A DNA stretch of 64,000 bases from Leifsonia xyli subsp. cynodontis DSM 46306 (GTDB lineage: Bacteria > Actinomycetota > Actinomycetes > Actinomycetales > Microbacteriaceae), in the NCBI RefSeq assembly GCF_000470775.1, contig NC_022438.1, forward strand, positions 930,001 to 994,000. Direction: 5' to 3'. The notes under the pieces were generated by a model that did not search any database, was not told the origin of the DNA, and was given only the letters and a program-made list of their open reading frames with translations. A program made the translations under genes and the position numbers. Positions 36,798 to 45,247 of this stretch are shown piece after piece; within the stretch, counting starts at the first letter, position 1; every line of letters starts with the position of its first letter.

Positions 36798-37967
36798 CTA
36801 TGGGCGCAGTGCGTCTTTTCCGGCCCAGGCGGGTCGGCCCAGCCCGCTCCTCAGCTCGTGCGTGAGCGAGCTCATGACCGCCTGCAGGCTGCCGCCGTTC
36901 GCTCTAGCGACGGCCAGCTGCCGCTGGTAGCTCGCCCCGGACCTCAGGATGGTGTGTACCTGCGCGAGTTCCTCTGTGCAGCCGAGCCGCTCGGCGATCG
37001 GTGCGAGGGTCTCGGTCAGCTCGGCCAGTTCGTCGCGCACGAGCCGTTCGGCGCCGTCCGGTGCGACGATCACCTCCGCGTCCAGCCCGTACCGCGCGGC
37101 CCGCCACTTGTTCTCGCGCACGAACCAGGGCTGCAGCGCGACCGGTTTGACGCCGTCGTCCAGCTCGCCCGACATCCGGTCGGCGAGGCAGTGGATGAGC
37201 GCGGCCACCGCGCCGACCTCGTCCGCCGTCGAGAGCCCGTCACAGGCTCGCATCTCCACCGTGCCCCACTTCGGCGACGGGCGGATGTCCCAGCGCACCT
37301 CGCTGTGGTCGGTGACGACACCGGTGGCGACCAGGTCTTGCACGTACTCTTCGTAGTTCGCCCACGCGCCGAACTGCCACGGCAGCCCCGCGGTCGGCAG
37401 CTGCTGGAACATCAGCGCGCGGTTCGAGGCGTATCCGGTGTTCGCCCCGGCCCAGAACGGACTCGACGCGCTGAGCGCCTGCAAGTGCGGGTAGTAGGTG
37501 AGCAGCCCGTTCACGATCGGGAGCGCTTTGTCGCGCTCGTCGATTCCGACATGGACATGGACGCCCCAGATCATCATCTGCCGCCCCCACCACTGTGTGC
37601 GGTCGAGCAGGCGGTCGTAGCGTGCGTTCGGCGTGATCCTCTGGTCGTACCACTGGGCGAAGGGGTGCGTGCCGGCGCACATCAGCTCCACGCCCCGGGG
37701 GTCGGTGACCGCGCGCACCATTCCGATCAGCTCCTGCAGATCGGCGATCGCCGCCGGGACTGTCCGGTGAACCCGGCTGACCAACTCGACGGTGTTCATC
37801 AGTAGTTCGTGCGTGATCTGGGGATGCTCGTGGCCGTCGGGCGTCCCGAGCTCGCCCAGCACCTCCTCCGCAATCGGGACGAGGTCGCCGGTCGCGCCGT
37901 CCACGAGCGCGAGCTCCCACTCGATCCCGACGGTGGAGCGCTCAGACTCCGAGAATTCGATCTGCAT
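36798..37967 (-). CDS. YbdK-type carboxylate-amine ligase (glutamate-cysteine ligase 2 family)
   Basis: The 389-residue protein opens MQIEFSESERSTVGIEWELA, with the Glu-rich ATP/metal motif of the GCS2 family. Further landmarks are LMNTVELVSRVHRTVPAAIA, RQMMIWGVHVHVGIDERDKA (the HVHVG block), PSPKWGTVEMRACDGLSTAD and QPWFVRENKWRAARYGLDAE. These enzymes show weak glutamate-cysteine ligase activity; the real substrate is unclear. I prefer ATG 37967, with GGGGA upstream; ATG 37982 adds four residues and has no ribosome site. It is divergent from rpsP. Confidence 0.9.
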   Translation of the reverse strand: MQIEFSESERSTVGIEWELALVDGATGDLVPIAEEVLGELGTPDGHEHPQITHELLMNTVELVSRVHRTVPAAIADLQELIGMVRAVTDPRGVELMCAGTHPFAQWYDQRITPNARYDRLLDRTQWWGRQMMIWGVHVHVGIDERDKALPIVNGLLTYYPHLQALSASSPFWAGANTGYASNRALMFQQLPTAGLPWQFGAWANYEEYVQDLVATGVVTDHSEVRWDIRPSPKWGTVEMRACDGLSTADEVGAVAALIHCLADRMSGELDDGVKPVALQPWFVRENKWRAARYGLDAEVIVAPDGAERLVRDELAELTETLAPIAERLGCTEELAQVHTILRSGASYQRQLAVARANGGSLQAVMSSLTHELRSGLGRPAWAGKDALRP

Positions 37968-38167
37968 TGCCGGAATCCCCATTCGTTCGAGTACACACAG
38001 CGCCGATTGTTCATCGGGGGCGCTTTTCTGCCAGAATAGCTAGTTGAGTTCCGCAGCGCCCGACCCTCTATCCGGCGCGGCGGACGACACGAAGACCTCC
38101 TGCCGAGTGTGCCCCCACGCCCACGGCAGTCAGTTCGACATAACTCATCATTCGACACAGGAGAATT

Positions 38168-38653
38168 GTGGCTGTCAAAATCCGACTGAAGCGCCTCGGC
38201 AAGATTCGTGCTCCGCACTACCGCATCGTCGTCGCCGACTCGCGCACCAAGCGTGACGGGTGCGTCATCGAGGAGATCGGTCTGTACCACCCCACCGAGG
38301 AGCCCTCGCGCATCGAGGTCGACTCGGACCGCGCCCAGTACTGGCTCAGCGTCGGCGCCCAGCCGACCGAGCAGGTGCTGGTGCTGCTCAAGCTTACCGG
38401 CGATTGGGGCGCCTTCAAGGGCGACAAGAACGCTGTCTCGACCGTCAAGGTGGCCGGGGCCAAGGAGGCGTTCGTCGCCGACGAGAAGAAGAAGCCGGTG
38501 CTGAAGCCCAAGGCGGCGAAGCCGGCCGAGGCTGTCGCCGAGGCGGAGGCCGTCATCGAAGCCGAGGTCGAGGCCGAGGAGGCCGCTGAGGCCGAGGTCG
38601 TCGCCGAGGCGGAGGACATCGCCGACGAGGCTGCCGACGGCGAGAAGGCGTAA
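38168..38653 (+). CDS. rpsP: 30S ribosomal protein S16
   Basis: S16 helps assemble the 30S subunit. After the GTG start (AGGAG upstream) comes the family opening [20 protein letters not shown], with [20 protein letters not shown] and [20 protein letters not shown]. The conserved core ends near residue 90; the remaining 70 residues are a Lys- then Glu/Ala-rich tail ([20 protein letters not shown]), an extension known in actinobacterial S16. It is the first gene of the rpsP-khpA-rimM run. Confidence 0.96.
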   Translation: MAVKIRLKRLGKIRAPHYRIVVADSRTKRDGCVIEEIGLYHPTEEPSRIEVDSDRAQYWLSVGAQPTEQVLVLLKLTGDWGAFKGDKNAVSTVKVAGAKEAFVADEKKKPVLKPKAAKPAEAVAEAEAVIEAEVEAEEAAEAEVVAEAEDIADEAADGEKA

Positions 38654-38657
38654 CGTC

Positions 38658-38888
38658 TTGCTCGCTCCCGCTCTCACGCATGTGGTCAAGGGCATCGTCG
38701 ACCATCCGGACGACGTGCGCGTGGTGGCCAAATCATCCCCGCGTGGCGAGGTCCTCGAGGTTCGTGTGAACCCCGAGGACCTCGGGCGGGTCATCGGCCG
38801 CTCCGGCCGGACAGCGAAGGCGCTCCGCACGCTCGTGACCGCCCTGGCCGACGGTCGGCGCGTCCGCGTCGACGTCGTCGACGACTGA
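38658..38888 (+). CDS. khpA: KH-domain RNA-binding protein (KhpA)
   Basis: This 76-residue single-KH protein is encoded between rpsP and rimM, its usual site. It starts at TTG, 4 nt after the rpsP stop. The RNA-binding loop is in NPEDLGRVIGRSGRTAKALR with the GRSGR core, and the acidic end is RVRVDVVDD. KhpA pairs with KhpB in Gram-positive bacteria to bind RNAs that affect cell shape and division. KhpB is not in the window. Confidence 0.93.
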   Translation: MLAPALTHVVKGIVDHPDDVRVVAKSSPRGEVLEVRVNPEDLGRVIGRSGRTAKALRTLVTALADGRRVRVDVVDD

Positions 38889-38889
38889 G

Positions 38890-39528
38890 GTGGCGGACCA
38901 CAAGCTGCCGCGCAAGGAGGTCGCGCCGCGGCCGGATCAGACCGAGCTCCGCGTCGGACGGCTGACCAAAGCCCACGGCCTCAAGGGCGCGATCAAACTC
39001 GAACTCTTCACCGACGAGCCCGGCAAACGGTTCGTCCCAGGAGCGGTCTTCACCCTGCAGGTGCCCACGGCGTCCAAATGGCACGGCAAGACCTTGACGC
39101 TCCGTGAGCTCCGCTGGTACAACGGCCACCCGGTCGGTTTCTTCGACGGAGTGGACGACCGCACTGAAGCTGAGACTCTTGTGAAGGCGATCCTCTGGGT
39201 GAACCAGGACGTCCGCGAGCTTCCCGACGAAGAGGACGCCTGGTACGACCACCAGCTCGTCGGCCTCTCCGCCCACCGCGACGGGGTCGTCGTCGGCGCC
39301 ATCGCGCGCGTCGACCACCTGCCCGGGCAGGATCTGCTGGCGATCAAGACTCCCGGCGGCGAAGTCCTCGTCCCGTTCGTCACAGCGATCGTCCCCGATG
39401 TCGATCTCGTGGCCGGAACGGTGACGCTCACCCCGCCGCGAGGCCTGTTCGAGGACCTTCCGGATGACGCGCCGGCCGCAGACGAGTCCGCGCCCGTGCC
39501 GGCAGAGGAGACCCCCGGCGCCGAGTGA
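38890..39528 (+). CDS. rimM: Ribosome maturation factor RimM
   Basis: RimM assists late 30S assembly by binding S19. The 212-residue protein starts at GTG, 1 nt after the khpA stop. The N-terminal domain opens ELRVGRLTKAHGLKGAIKLE, and the PRC-barrel domain has DEEDAWYDHQLVGLSAHRDG, LPGQDLLAIKTPGGEVLVPF and AIVPDVDLVAGTVTLTPPRG. A short Ala/Glu-rich tail ends it. It normally precedes trmD; here a broken MFS gene has come between them. Confidence 0.95.
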   Translation: MADHKLPRKEVAPRPDQTELRVGRLTKAHGLKGAIKLELFTDEPGKRFVPGAVFTLQVPTASKWHGKTLTLRELRWYNGHPVGFFDGVDDRTEAETLVKAILWVNQDVRELPDEEDAWYDHQLVGLSAHRDGVVVGAIARVDHLPGQDLLAIKTPGGEVLVPFVTAIVPDVDLVAGTVTLTPPRGLFEDLPDDAPAADESAPVPAEETPGAE

Positions 39529-39608
39529 CCGCGGATCCGCTCGCGCCTCGCCGTGTCCACTGCGATCCGCCCAGCCGGTCGTCGGCGGTGGCCTGCTCGA
39601 GTATGAGG

Positions 39609-39643
39609 CTCATTCGGTACACCGATACGGTGTACCGAATGAG
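39609..39643. promoter_or_regulatory. 35-bp perfect palindrome overlapping the MFS start codon (operator candidate)
   Basis: Arms ctcattcggtacaccg (39609-39624) and cggtgtaccgaatgag (39628-39643) are exact reverse complements around the centre ata. The right arm contains the ATG of the MFS gene. The half-site TTCGGTACACCG is like operators bound by TetR-family repressors, where an inverted pair controls an efflux gene. A mRNA hairpin blocking the start is an alternative. No TetR gene lies next to it, and the controlled transporter is now a pseudogene. Confidence 0.65.
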
Positions 39644-40867
39644 AAGCAGCAGCACCACCACAGCGAGCCGGCGCACACCACGGCCGTGGCTGATGCTCGC
39701 GCTCGGCGTGCTCGGGCAGGCCAGTTCGACCGTGTTCGTCTCGACCCCGGCCTTCCTCATCCCGCTGCTCCATTCGGAGCGCGGACTCAGCCTTGCGCAG
39801 GCGGGGCTCCTCGCCTCGACGCCGACGGTCGGCCTCGTGCTGGCGCTCATCGCCTGGGGCGCGCTCAGCGACCGGATCGGCGAGCGCTGGGTGATCGCCG
39901 CCGGTCTCGCGCTCACGGCGCTCGCTGCGCTCGGTGCGATGTCCGTCTCCTCGTACATCACCCTGGGCGCCCTGTTCCTGGTGGGCGGCATAGCCGCGGC
40001 GAGCCCCAACGCCGCCAGCGGCCGCGTCGTGATCGGCTGGTTCCCGAAGGGGCGCCGAGGGCTCGTGATGGGCATTCGGCAGATGTGCCAGCCGCTCGGC
40101 GTGGCGGTCGCGGCGATCGGCGTCCCTTCTCGCTGGCCGCCGTAGGCGGGATCGCGCTCGCGCTGGTCCTTCCCGCCGCGCTCTGCGGCATCTCAGCAGC
40201 GCTCTGCGCGCTCGCGCTCGTCGATCCGCCGCGAGCGGGACGGGGCGGTGGGGATGACAAGGAAGCCCATTCCCCGGCCCGCCGGCGGCCGTACCGCGAG
40301 ACCTCGCTGCTGTGGCGCATCCACGGTGTGTCGATGTTGCTCGTCGTGCCGCAGTTCACCGTCTCGACCTTCGGACTGGTCTGGCTGGTGGCCGAGCTGG
40401 GACTCTCCTCTCTCGCCGCTGGGATGGTCATCGCTGTGAGCCAGTTCGTCGGCGCGATCGGCCGCATCGGTGTCGGCGCCCTGAGCGACCGCGTCGGCAG
40501 CCATCTGCGTCCGCTCCGCTGGGTGTCTGTCGCGGCGGTCGCCGCGATGCTGCTGATGGCGGTCGCCTCCGCCCTCGGTTCCGTTGCTGCGGCGGTCATC
40601 CTGATCGTCGCCGCCGTCGTCACTGTCGCCGACAACGGGCTGGCCTACACCTCGGCCGCCGAGATCGCGGGGCCGTTCTGGTCCGGCCGTATACTCGGCG
40701 CTCAGAACACCGGGCAGTTCGCCGCCGCCTCGCTCGTCGGTCCGGTCGTCGGCGCGCTCATCGGCGGGCCGGGGTACCCACTGACGTTTGCCATCGTCGC
40801 GCTCTGCCCCGCCGTGGCGGCGCCGCTCGTGCCGCGCGACCGCGAGCTGATGGCCGTTCCGGAGTGA
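39639..40867 (+). pseudogene. MFS transporter, frameshifted
   Basis: The N-terminal half, from ATG 39639, has MFS segments LMLALGVLGQASSTVFVSTP, the loop GALSDRIGERWVIAAGLALT and GWFPKGRRGLVMGIRQMCQP. Near 40118-40126 one base is missing; the frame then runs into TAG at 40143. In the other frame the protein continues (FSLAAVGGIALALVLPAALC) through the second half ([40 protein letters not shown]) to a stop at 40867. Both halves are otherwise whole, giving a roughly 409-residue 12-segment exporter-like protein after repair. The substrate is unknown. Confidence 0.85.
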
Positions 40868-40877
40868 CCGCCCCGAA

Positions 40878-40883
40878 TAGACT
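40878..40883 (+). promoter_or_regulatory. -10 hexamer (TAGACT) of trmD
   Basis: TAGACT ends 7 nt before the trmD ATG with no ribosome-binding site between, the same layout as ffh and DUF2469. It may let trmD be transcribed independently of the broken MFS gene upstream. Confidence 0.5.
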
Positions 40884-40890
40884 GGCCGCC

Positions 40891-41574
40891 ATGCGCATCG
40901 ACATCGTCACGATCTTCCCCACATTCTTCGATGTGCTCGACATCTCCCTGCTCGGCAAGGCCCGCCAGTCCGGACGGATCGCGCTCGGCGTCCACGACCT
41001 GCGCGACCACACGCACGACCGGCACCGCACCGTGGACGACACCCCGTACGGCGGCGGCGCCGGGATGGTCATGAAACCCGAGCCGTGGGGCGAAGCGCTC
41101 GACAGCGTGCTGGATGACGCGGAGGACCCCCTGGTGATCTTCCCCTCGCCCGCGGGCGAGCTGTTCACGCAGACGATGGCCCGCGCGCTCGCGGGGGAAC
41201 AGCACCTCGTCTTCGGCTGCGGCCGCTACGAGGGCATCGACCAGCGCGTGTTCGACGACGCGGCATCCCACGCCCGCGTCCGCCTCGTCAGCCTCGGCGA
41301 CTACGTGCTCAACGGGGGAGAGGTCGCGGCGATGGCGATGATCGAGGCCGTCGGGCGGCTCATCCCCGGGGTGGTCGGCAACCCGGAGAGCCTCGTGCAG
41401 GAATCGCACGAAGACGGCCTGCTGGAACACCCGTCGTATACGAAACCGGTCCAGTGGCGCGGCCGCGCTGTGCCGCCGGTGCTTCTCTCGGGCAACCACG
41501 GGGCCATCGCCGCCTGGCGGCGCGAGCAATCGGTGGCGCGGACGGAGCGGGTGCGGCCCGACCTGCTGCCGTAG
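40891..41574 (+). CDS. trmD: tRNA (guanine37-N1)-methyltransferase
   Basis: TrmD methylates G37 of tRNAs to prevent frameshifting. From ATG 40891 the 227-residue protein starts [20 protein letters not shown]. It has [20 protein letters not shown], the trefoil-knot SAM site [15 protein letters not shown] and [20 protein letters not shown], and the C-terminal [20 protein letters not shown]. The frame is open far upstream inside the MFS gene, but only this start gives the conserved N-terminus. It is intact and ends 23 nt before the convergent map pseudogene. Confidence 0.96.
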   Translation: MRIDIVTIFPTFFDVLDISLLGKARQSGRIALGVHDLRDHTHDRHRTVDDTPYGGGAGMVMKPEPWGEALDSVLDDAEDPLVIFPSPAGELFTQTMARALAGEQHLVFGCGRYEGIDQRVFDDAASHARVRLVSLGDYVLNGGEVAAMAMIEAVGRLIPGVVGNPESLVQESHEDGLLEHPSYTKPVQWRGRAVPPVLLSGNHGAIAAWRREQSVARTERVRPDLLP

Positions 41575-41597
41575 GACCGCCGCCGGCGACCGCGGGG

Positions 41598-42356
41598 TCA
41601 GGCGGCGGTGAGGACGAGCGGGCCGGACTCGGTGATCGCGATCGTGTGCTCCGAGTGCGCGCCACGCGAACCATCCGCCGAGCGGAGCGTCCAGCCGTCC
41701 GGGTCCGTGACGATCTGGTCGGTGGTCTCCAGGAACCACGGTTCGATCGCGATCACGAGCCCCGGGCGCAGCGGGAAGCCACGGCCCGGCGGCCCATCGT
41801 TCGGGATGTGCGGATCGCCGTGCATCGTCCGGCCGACGCCGTGGCCGCCGAACCGGGTGTTGATCGGGTAGCCCTCTGCCACGGCCGCAATCGCCGCCGA
41901 GATGTCGCCGGTGTGCCCTCCCGGCTGTGTTGCCGCGATGCCCGCCGCGAGAGCGCGGCGGGTCGTGTCGATGAGCCGCAGATCCTCGTCCCTCGCCTTC
42001 CCGACGACGACGCTGACCGCTGCGTCGGCCACCTAGCCATCGACGCTCGCCGCGAAGTCGAGGCTCAACAGGTCGCCATCGCGCAGCCGGTAGTCGTGCG
42101 GGAGGCCGTGCAGCACAGCGTCGTTCACCGAGGTGCAGATCGCCTTCCCAAACGGGCTCGCCCCGAACGACGGGTGGTAGTCGATGTAGCAGGATGTCGC
42201 GCCGCGTCGGCGGATGGCCGCGTGCGCGATCCGGTCCAGCTCCAGCAGATTCGTGCCGACCGTCGCCGCAGCGGCCGTCTCGGCCAGCACCTCGGCGGCG
42301 AAACGGCCGGCGGGCCGCATCTGCTCGATCTCGGCGGGCGTCCTCAGCTCGATCAC
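41598..42356 (-). pseudogene. map: Methionine aminopeptidase, interrupted by an in-frame TAG
   Basis: The gene starts at GTG 42356, preceded by AAGGA. The first half reads VIELRTPAEIEQMRPAGRFA, SCYIDYHPSFGASPFGKAIC, SVNDAVLHGLPHDYRLRDGD and LLSLDFAASVDG, then TAG (42033-42035). The same frame continues VADAAVSVVVGKARDEDLRL, the metal-site histidine motif RFGGHGVGRTMHGDPHIPND, and IAIEPWFLETTDQIVTDPDG with the final Glu. In family members a Trp or Tyr follows the DG, so TGG to TAG is the simplest explanation. Methionine aminopeptidase is essential, so another copy must exist outside the window unless the stop is suppressed. It is otherwise complete. Confidence 0.88.
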
Positions 42357-42471
42357 GCGGGTCCTTACTCTCGGCGTAGAGGGGAGGCGCCCAGTCTGGC
42401 ATGCGCGCCTCCCATCGTGCCCTCGGCGAACCCGCAGCCCTCGCACAGCCGCGTGCGGCTACGCTGACACC

Positions 42472-42963
42472 GTGTTCATCCGGAAGGCGTTCTACTGGTG
42501 GCTGTTCCCCTCCGCCGTGGTCCTCCCCGCCTGGCTGCTCGTCGGCTGGGCCGCGTTCCACACCGGAAGCGGCTGGTCGTTCCTGGGACTGCTGCTGTGT
42601 CCGCTGCTGTTCCTCGCGCTGCTCGCGATCGGGGGCGTCCTCGTGGCCCGGAAGAGCGTGCGGGACGTCCAGGCCGTCTCGTGGTACGACGTCGGGCTGC
42701 TCGCGCCGTGGAACGCCGCGATCGTCGCCTTCGGCTTCTTCCCGGGCGCGGCGGCCGGCTGGCTCGCCGTCGCCGGGGTGATCCTCTTCCTCGGGCTGTT
42801 CTGGCTGGGGTTGTGGGAGCTGATAGCCGAACTGCGCGGCCGCGTGAGGGAGACCTACGCTGCCTATGAGCGGGCCGCGCAGTCGCAGCAGGTGCGGCGC
42901 GACCCGAGGATGTCCGCCGGAGACGCCGAGGTGATCGTCATCGAAGAACGGCGCGAGGAGTAG
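42472..42963 (+). CDS. Small conserved membrane protein of unknown function
   Basis: A 163-residue protein starting at GTG, divergent from map. Hydrophobic segments are visible at about residues 8-28 (YWWLFPSAVVLPAWLLVGWA), 38-58, 78-98 and 102-124 (GLFWLGLWELIAELRGRVRE). It ends in a charged cytoplasmic tail (RMSAGDAEVIVIEERREE). I recognise no family and no catalytic motif. It sits 194 nt before rplS, whose promoter lies in the gap. An open frame further upstream (42214) is shadow sequence of map. Confidence 0.7.
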   Translation: MFIRKAFYWWLFPSAVVLPAWLLVGWAAFHTGSGWSFLGLLLCPLLFLALLAIGGVLVARKSVRDVQAVSWYDVGLLAPWNAAIVAFGFFPGAAAGWLAVAGVILFLGLFWLGLWELIAELRGRVRETYAAYERAAQSQQVRRDPRMSAGDAEVIVIEERREE

Positions 42964-42989
42964 CTCTGTCGGAGGTTCGGGCTTCCGCT

Positions 42990-43019
42990 TTGGCAAACCC
43001 GCTCCCGGCATGGCACAAT
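42990..43019 (+). promoter_or_regulatory. Promoter of rplS (TTGGCA - 18 bp - CACAAT)
   Basis: TTGGCA at 42990-42995 and CACAAT at 43014-43019 are spaced by 18 bp, a classical sigma-70-type pair. The resulting leader of about 130 nt before rplS is long and could hold autogenous control of L19, but I see no defined structure. Confidence 0.5.
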
Positions 43020-43157
43020 TAATCCTTGTGCCGCCGCCCGGCTCTGCCACAGGGGAGCCAGCATCTCGCGCGGACACACCCATCGAATCCCGGCCTCCAG
43101 CAGCGAAGGCCCCGAATCCGTCCCCGACCTGTCGGCGGGCACAGAGAGCGAAAAGCA

Positions 43158-43505
43158 ATGCATATCCTCGACCAGGTGGACGCCGCTTCCCTCAAGCAGG
43201 ACATCCCGGCCTTCCGCGCCGGTGACACCGTCAAGGTTCACGTCAACATCATCGAGGGCAGCCGCTCTCGTGTCCAGGTTTTCCAGGGCGTCGTGATCGC
43301 CCGCTCCGGCGAAGGCGTCCGCGAGACCTTCACGGTCCGTAAGATCAGCTTCCAGGTCGGCGTCGAGCGCATGTTCCCGGTCCATTCGCCGGTCATCGAC
43401 AAGATCGAGGTCGTCACCCGTGGTGACGTCCGCCGTGCGAAGCTCTACTATCTCCGCGAACTCCGCGGCAAGAAGGCGAAGATCAAAGAGAAGCGCGACA
43501 ACTGA
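43158..43505 (+). CDS. rplS: 50S ribosomal protein L19
   Basis: L19 lies at the 30S-50S interface. The 115-residue protein starts [20 protein letters not shown]. It has the family core [60 protein letters not shown] and the basic end [17 protein letters not shown]. The ATG is preceded by AGAGAGCGAA. A strong terminator follows, so rplS is a single-gene unit. lepB, often the next gene, is absent. Confidence 0.97.
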   Translation: MHILDQVDAASLKQDIPAFRAGDTVKVHVNIIEGSRSRVQVFQGVVIARSGEGVRETFTVRKISFQVGVERMFPVHSPVIDKIEVVTRGDVRRAKLYYLRELRGKKAKIKEKRDN

Positions 43506-43524
43506 GCGTTTCCCGCCCCTCCGT

Positions 43525-43565
43525 CTGAGCTCCCGGTCCTCCGCAGACCGGGAGCTCAGCGGTTT
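43525..43565 (+). terminator. Intrinsic terminator after rplS
   Basis: A perfect 14-bp stem CTGAGCTCCCGGTC / GACCGGGAGCTCAG with a 7-nt loop (ctccgca), followed by CGGTTTT, lies 19 nt after the rplS stop. Confidence 0.9.
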
Positions 43566-43728
43566 TGAGGGCGGGTTGAGACACCGCCCGGACGCCCGTG
43601 GAGGCCGGGCGCGCAGCGCTCTGCTGTTGAGCGGCCGTGCGTTCCCGATCGCCGCGCCCCGTGCAGCGAGGGACGTGGCTGGACGGCTATTCTGAAGTCT
43701 CCCGTGGACCGGAGGAGGACGAGCGAGG

Positions 43729-44391
43729 ATGACCCCGGTTACCCCGTCGCTGCGATTCGAGAAGGCGCTGTACCGCGAGGGTGTCACCTCGATCGTCGCC
43801 GTGGACGAGGTCGGCCGCGGCGCGCTCGCCGGCCCGGTCGCGGTCGGCATGGTCGTCATCGACACCGCAGTGAAGCGCATCCCGCCCGGGCTCCGCGACT
43901 CCAAACTTCTTCCCGAGCCCGTCCGGGAGGCCCTGGAACCGGCTTGCCGCCGCTGGTCGCTCTTCCACGCCGTCGGCCTGGCCTCCGCGTCCGAGGTCGA
44001 CAGGCACGGCATCATGCGCTGCCTCGGCCTCGCGGGGGCGCGCGCCTTCGCCGTGCTGGAGGAGCAGGAAGCGCCCGTCCACGACAGCGCACTCATCCTG
44101 GACGGCAACTACGACTACCTCACCCCCGCCTTGGCGCGCCCGGCCCGTGTGGTCACCCGGATCAAGGCCGATCGCGACTGCGCGTCCGTCGCCGCCGCGT
44201 CCGTCATCGCCAAAGTGCATCGAGACCGCTTGATGATCGGGCACGATGCCGACTATCCCGGCTACGGCTGGGCGAGCAACAAGGGCTACTCGACACCGGG
44301 GCACTTCGCCGCCATCGCCGAACTCGGACCCAGCGCCATCCACCGTCTCACCTGGCTCAGAGAGACGACCCGGCTCGACGTTCCGCTCTGA
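43729..44391 (+). CDS. rnhB: Ribonuclease HII
   Basis: RNase HII removes ribonucleotides from DNA and RNA from RNA-DNA hybrids. Motifs in order are IVAVDEVGRGALAGPVAVGM (Asp-Glu of the active site), GLRDSKLLPEPVREALEPAC, HDSALILDGNYDYLTP (third acidic residue), IKADRDCASVAAASVIAKVH (fourth) and YGWASNKGYSTPGHFAAIAE. At 220 residues it is complete. GGAGGA precedes the ATG. The 168 nt back to the rplS terminator hold no gene, although lepB is commonly found there in relatives. Confidence 0.96.
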   Translation: MTPVTPSLRFEKALYREGVTSIVAVDEVGRGALAGPVAVGMVVIDTAVKRIPPGLRDSKLLPEPVREALEPACRRWSLFHAVGLASASEVDRHGIMRCLGLAGARAFAVLEEQEAPVHDSALILDGNYDYLTPALARPARVVTRIKADRDCASVAAASVIAKVHRDRLMIGHDADYPGYGWASNKGYSTPGHFAAIAELGPSAIHRLTWLRETTRLDVPL

Positions 44392-44405
44392 CGCCCGGAC
44401 CGGCT

Positions 44406-44411
44406 TAGACT
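44406..44411 (+). promoter_or_regulatory. -10 hexamer (TAGACT) of the DUF2469 gene
   Basis: TAGACT lies 9 nt before the ATG at 44421 without a Shine-Dalgarno sequence, so initiation is probably leaderless. Confidence 0.5.
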
Positions 44412-44420
44412 TGACGGACG

Positions 44421-44744
44421 ATGGATGAGGACGAGTTCGACGACTACGACCGCGAGGTCGAGCTGGCTTTGTATCGCGAATACCGGGACGTCGTCTCGCA
44501 ATTCAAGTACGTGATCGAGACCGAGCGCCGTTTCTACCTCGCGAACGAGGTCGAGTTCGCGCGCCGTGACACGGAGCACGATTTCTACTTCGAGCTGACC
44601 ATGAACGATGTGTGGGTGTGGGATGTGTACCGCGCCGACCGGTTCGTGAAGTCGGTGCGCGTGCTGACCTTCAAGGATGTGAACATCGAGGAACTGTCCA
44701 GCAAGGAGTTCGAGTTGCCGAAGGAGCTGGCGCTGGACGAGTGA
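44421..44744 (+). CDS. DUF2469 family protein
   Basis: This 107-residue acidic protein is found in nearly all actinobacteria next to rnhB and yraN, as here. It starts MDEDEFDDYDREVELALYRE and contains YRDVVSQFKYVIETERRFYL, the Trp-rich core FELTMNDVWVWDVYRADRFV and VLTFKDVNIEELSSKEF. No signal peptide or membrane segment is present. Its function is unknown. Confidence 0.92.
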   Translation: MDEDEFDDYDREVELALYREYRDVVSQFKYVIETERRFYLANEVEFARRDTEHDFYFELTMNDVWVWDVYRADRFVKSVRVLTFKDVNIEELSSKEFELPKELALDE

Positions 44745-44793
44745 CGGGTTCTCTGCCGTTCCCTGGTCGTTCCTGATGCCCTCCGGCGGCGGG

Positions 44794-44830
44794 TTGTCCA
44801 CACGCTGCGGTCATCCCTGACTTCTCCACA
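44794..44830 (+). promoter_or_regulatory. Pair of DnaA-box-like sequences before yraN
   Basis: TTGTCCACA (44794-44802) is an exact match to the high-GC actinobacterial DnaA-box form. TTCTCCACA (44822-44830) differs by one base. They are in the same orientation, 28 bp apart, in the 146-nt gap between DUF2469 and yraN. They are too few for an origin; they could titrate DnaA or regulate the downstream gene. Chance occurrence is possible. Confidence 0.35.
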
Positions 44831-44890
44831 GATTCCTGGCGCGCGCCCCTTGCGCTGTGACTTCCCACGAAGCTGGCTGTGGGAGGAATC

Positions 44891-45247
44891 ATGGCAAAGA
44901 AAGACGAACTCGGCCGCCGTGGCGAAAGCGTCGCGGCTCACTGGCTCGAAGCGCACGGCTACGTCCTGATCGACCGCAACTGGCGCATCCAGTCGGGCGA
45001 GATCGATATCATCGCGCGCACGGGGGACATCACGGTCTTCGTGGAGGTGAAGACGCGCGCCACGACGCACTACGGTCATCCCCTCGAAGCGATCACCCCG
45101 GAGAAGGCTGTGCGCTTGCGCCGGCTCACCGCCGAGTGGTGCCGCACGTACGGGCCGCTGCCGGGAGCGCTCCGGGTCGACGCGATCGGCGTCCTGAACG
45201 TCTGGAGCGCGAACCCGCAGATCCACCATCTGCCCGGGATTCTCTGA
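44891..45247 (+). CDS. YraN/UPF0102 family nuclease-fold protein
   Basis: A 118-residue protein from ATG 44891 with GGGAGGA upstream. The restriction-endonuclease-like core has KDELGRRGESVAAHWLEAHG, WRIQSGEIDIIARTGDITVF (the acidic GEIDII motif) and VEVKTRATTHYGHPLEAITP (the E-x-K motif). Homologues sit beside comM, dprA and rnhB and may process DNA, though activity is rarely shown. Its stop overlaps the comM start by one base. Confidence 0.92.
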   Translation: MAKKDELGRRGESVAAHWLEAHGYVLIDRNWRIQSGEIDIIARTGDITVFVEVKTRATTHYGHPLEAITPEKAVRLRRLTAEWCRTYGPLPGALRVDAIGVLNVWSANPQIHHLPGIL

